The notes below the pieces were generated by a model. That model was not told where the DNA came from and made no database searches. It was given only the letters and a program-made list of their open reading frames with translations. Below, in pieces: positions 63,240 through 64,000 of a DNA stretch of 64,000 bases (its first letter is position 1; each line of letters begins with the position of its first letter). The stretch covers positions 9,858,001 through 9,922,000 of the forward strand of contig NZ_CP107772.1 in assembly GCF_036345155.1 (NCBI RefSeq). The letters are read 5' to 3'. The position numbers and the translations under genes are program-made. The stretch comes from Streptomyces sp. NBC_00582. Lineage in GTDB: Bacteria; Actinomycetota; Actinomycetes; Streptomycetales; Streptomycetaceae.

Positions 63240-64000
63240 ATGACCGGAGACGCTCGGCGCGTGGTGTTGCTGGAGTACATCAGCATGTCCGGCCGGCTGG
63301 CGGTGTTCGGCGTGCGGGCCGACTGGGACCGGCCGAAGGTGGAGTTGCTCGACCTCGACCAGGAGGAACTCTCGCTCTTCGTGGCGGCGAACCTCGACTC
63401 TCACCGCAGCGTCCGCGACCTCGCCGAGATGCCAGAGCTCCTGCATCAGTACGACTTTGTTGTGCGTCCGGTGGCTGAATGGAGCGAGCCGGGCGATGTC
63501 ATCTGCCTCGTCCCTCATGGCGCCCTGCACCGCATGCCCCTGCATGCCCTGCGCGTCGGCGACGAGCATCTGATCGAGCGTAATCCTGTCGTCTACGCGC
63601 CGAGCGTGTCGGTGTTGCGCCACAGCCGGACCGACCGCGAGTCCGCCGCACCTGAACTGTCGCGGAGGATGGCGGTCTTCGGCGACTCGCGGCAGAATCT
63701 ACCGGACGCCGCCGCTGAAGCGGCCATGCTCGGCGACCGTTTCGGCGCCGAGGTGCATCTCGGCGCTGCCGTCACCCGGGAGAACCTCCAGCGTGCCCTG
63801 AGCGACTCCGACTGGGTGCACATAGCGGGACACGCCGCCTTCGACCCACGGAATCCGCTGCGGTCCGGGCTTGAACTTCACGGCGGGGACGTGCTGACGG
63901 CGGGCGAGATCTTCGGCATGCCGCGTATGCGCGCCTCGCTGGTTACCCTGAGCGGGTGCGAGACGGGCATCAGTCTCCGTCACTCTGGCGACGAACTGAT
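63240..64000 (+). CDS. CHAT-domain protease (3' end outside window)
   Basis: At least 253 codons of a CHAT (caspase HetF-associated) domain protein are visible and the frame is open at the window edge. The catalytic histidine lies in VHIAGHAAFDP and the cysteine in TLSGCETGIS, with the preceding blocks VLLEYISMSGRLAVFGVRAD and LVPHGALHRMPLHALRVGDE. ATG 63240 follows GGAAGGGGG about nine bases upstream. Most relatives have a long TPR region before this domain; here it starts almost at once, so the gene may be 5' truncated. CHAT proteases are effectors in conflict systems, and this one is divergent from the STAND pair. Confidence 0.82.
   Translation, partial: MTGDARRVVLLEYISMSGRLAVFGVRADWDRPKVELLDLDQEELSLFVAANLDSHRSVRDLAEMPELLHQYDFVVRPVAEWSEPGDVICLVPHGALHRMPLHALRVGDEHLIERNPVVYAPSVSVLRHSRTDRESAAPELSRRMAVFGDSRQNLPDAAAEAAMLGDRFGAEVHLGAAVTRENLQRALSDSDWVHIAGHAAFDPRNPLRSGLELHGGDVLTAGEIFGMPRMRASLVTLSGCETGISLRHSGDEL

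Noticed and set aside
63180..63623. Minus-strand open frame over the CHAT gene
   Set aside because: The plus strand holds a CHAT domain with both catalytic motifs, so this frame is antisense noise.

Overview
The window is very GC-rich (third codon positions almost always G or C), uses GTG starts freely, and carries typical actinobacterial families: a SapA-like spore-associated protein, a SpoIIE-type phosphatase with an anti-sigma-like kinase domain, an EACC1/caspase conflict gene pair, Tat/lipoprotein sugar-binding proteins, and many SDR enzymes each beside its own regulator. This points to Streptomyces or a close relative. The accessory gene content and the many broken genes suit a chromosome-arm region; no rRNA, tRNA, CRISPR array or core housekeeping cluster is visible.

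Layout. 0-5.5 kb: end of a sugar/polyol catabolic operon (zinc dehydrogenase, PfkB kinase), a mycothiol-dependent isomerase-like protein, a secreted membrane-anchored DUF4331 protein, and a DJ-1/PfpI protein. 5.6-8.6 kb: a large multidomain SpoIIE phosphatase. 8.6-17 kb: degraded genes alternating with regulator/SDR pairs (XRE/SDR, LysR/SDR), a TauE-type permease and a FUSC protein. 17.6-22.6 kb: small hydrophobic proteins, an alpha/beta hydrolase, a PadR regulator, and the left copy of a three-gene cassette (MBL-fold, NTF2-like, SnoaL-like) next to a MarR gene. 22.8-26.3 kb: a redox/aromatic cluster (intradiol dioxygenase, NmrA-like, azoreductase, DsbA-like) with a divergent HxlR regulator. 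26.3-28 kb: broken folD and integrase remnants. 28-33.5 kb: sapA-like gene, then a translationally coupled flavin monooxygenase/SDR/aldehyde dehydrogenase operon with a convergent AraC regulator. 33.6-36 kb: EACC1 plus caspase-WD40 pair. 37.5-41.7 kb: XRE regulator and luciferase-like oxidoreductase, an RNA ligase with an unusual N-terminus and a leaderless promoter, and hypothetical genes. 41.7-45 kb: the right copy of the three-gene cassette, in opposite orientation, followed by an intact Tat-exported binding protein. 45-47.3 kb: quinone oxidoreductase, DoxX, DUF805. 47.5-54.3 kb: a beta-galactoside importer with GH42 beta-galactosidase and a divergent LacI regulator with tandem palindromic operators. 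54.5-57.3 kb: SDR/TetR pair between chimeric pseudogenes. 57.4-64 kb: three small uncharacterised proteins, a STAND NTPase-TPR gene with its partner, an esterase remnant and a CHAT protease cut by the window edge.

How it works together. The clearest pathways are (a) galactoside import and hydrolysis, (b) oxidation of an organic substrate by monooxygenase, alcohol dehydrogenase-like SDR and aldehyde dehydrogenase, and (c) a quinone/catechol response unit under HxlR. The recurring theme is decay: at least eleven loci are gene fragments, several of them chimeric or inverted, and the two paralogous inverted cassettes about 20 kb apart are natural endpoints for rearrangement. The most novel material is the caspase/EACC1, STAND and CHAT conflict genes and the RHH-like RNA ligase.
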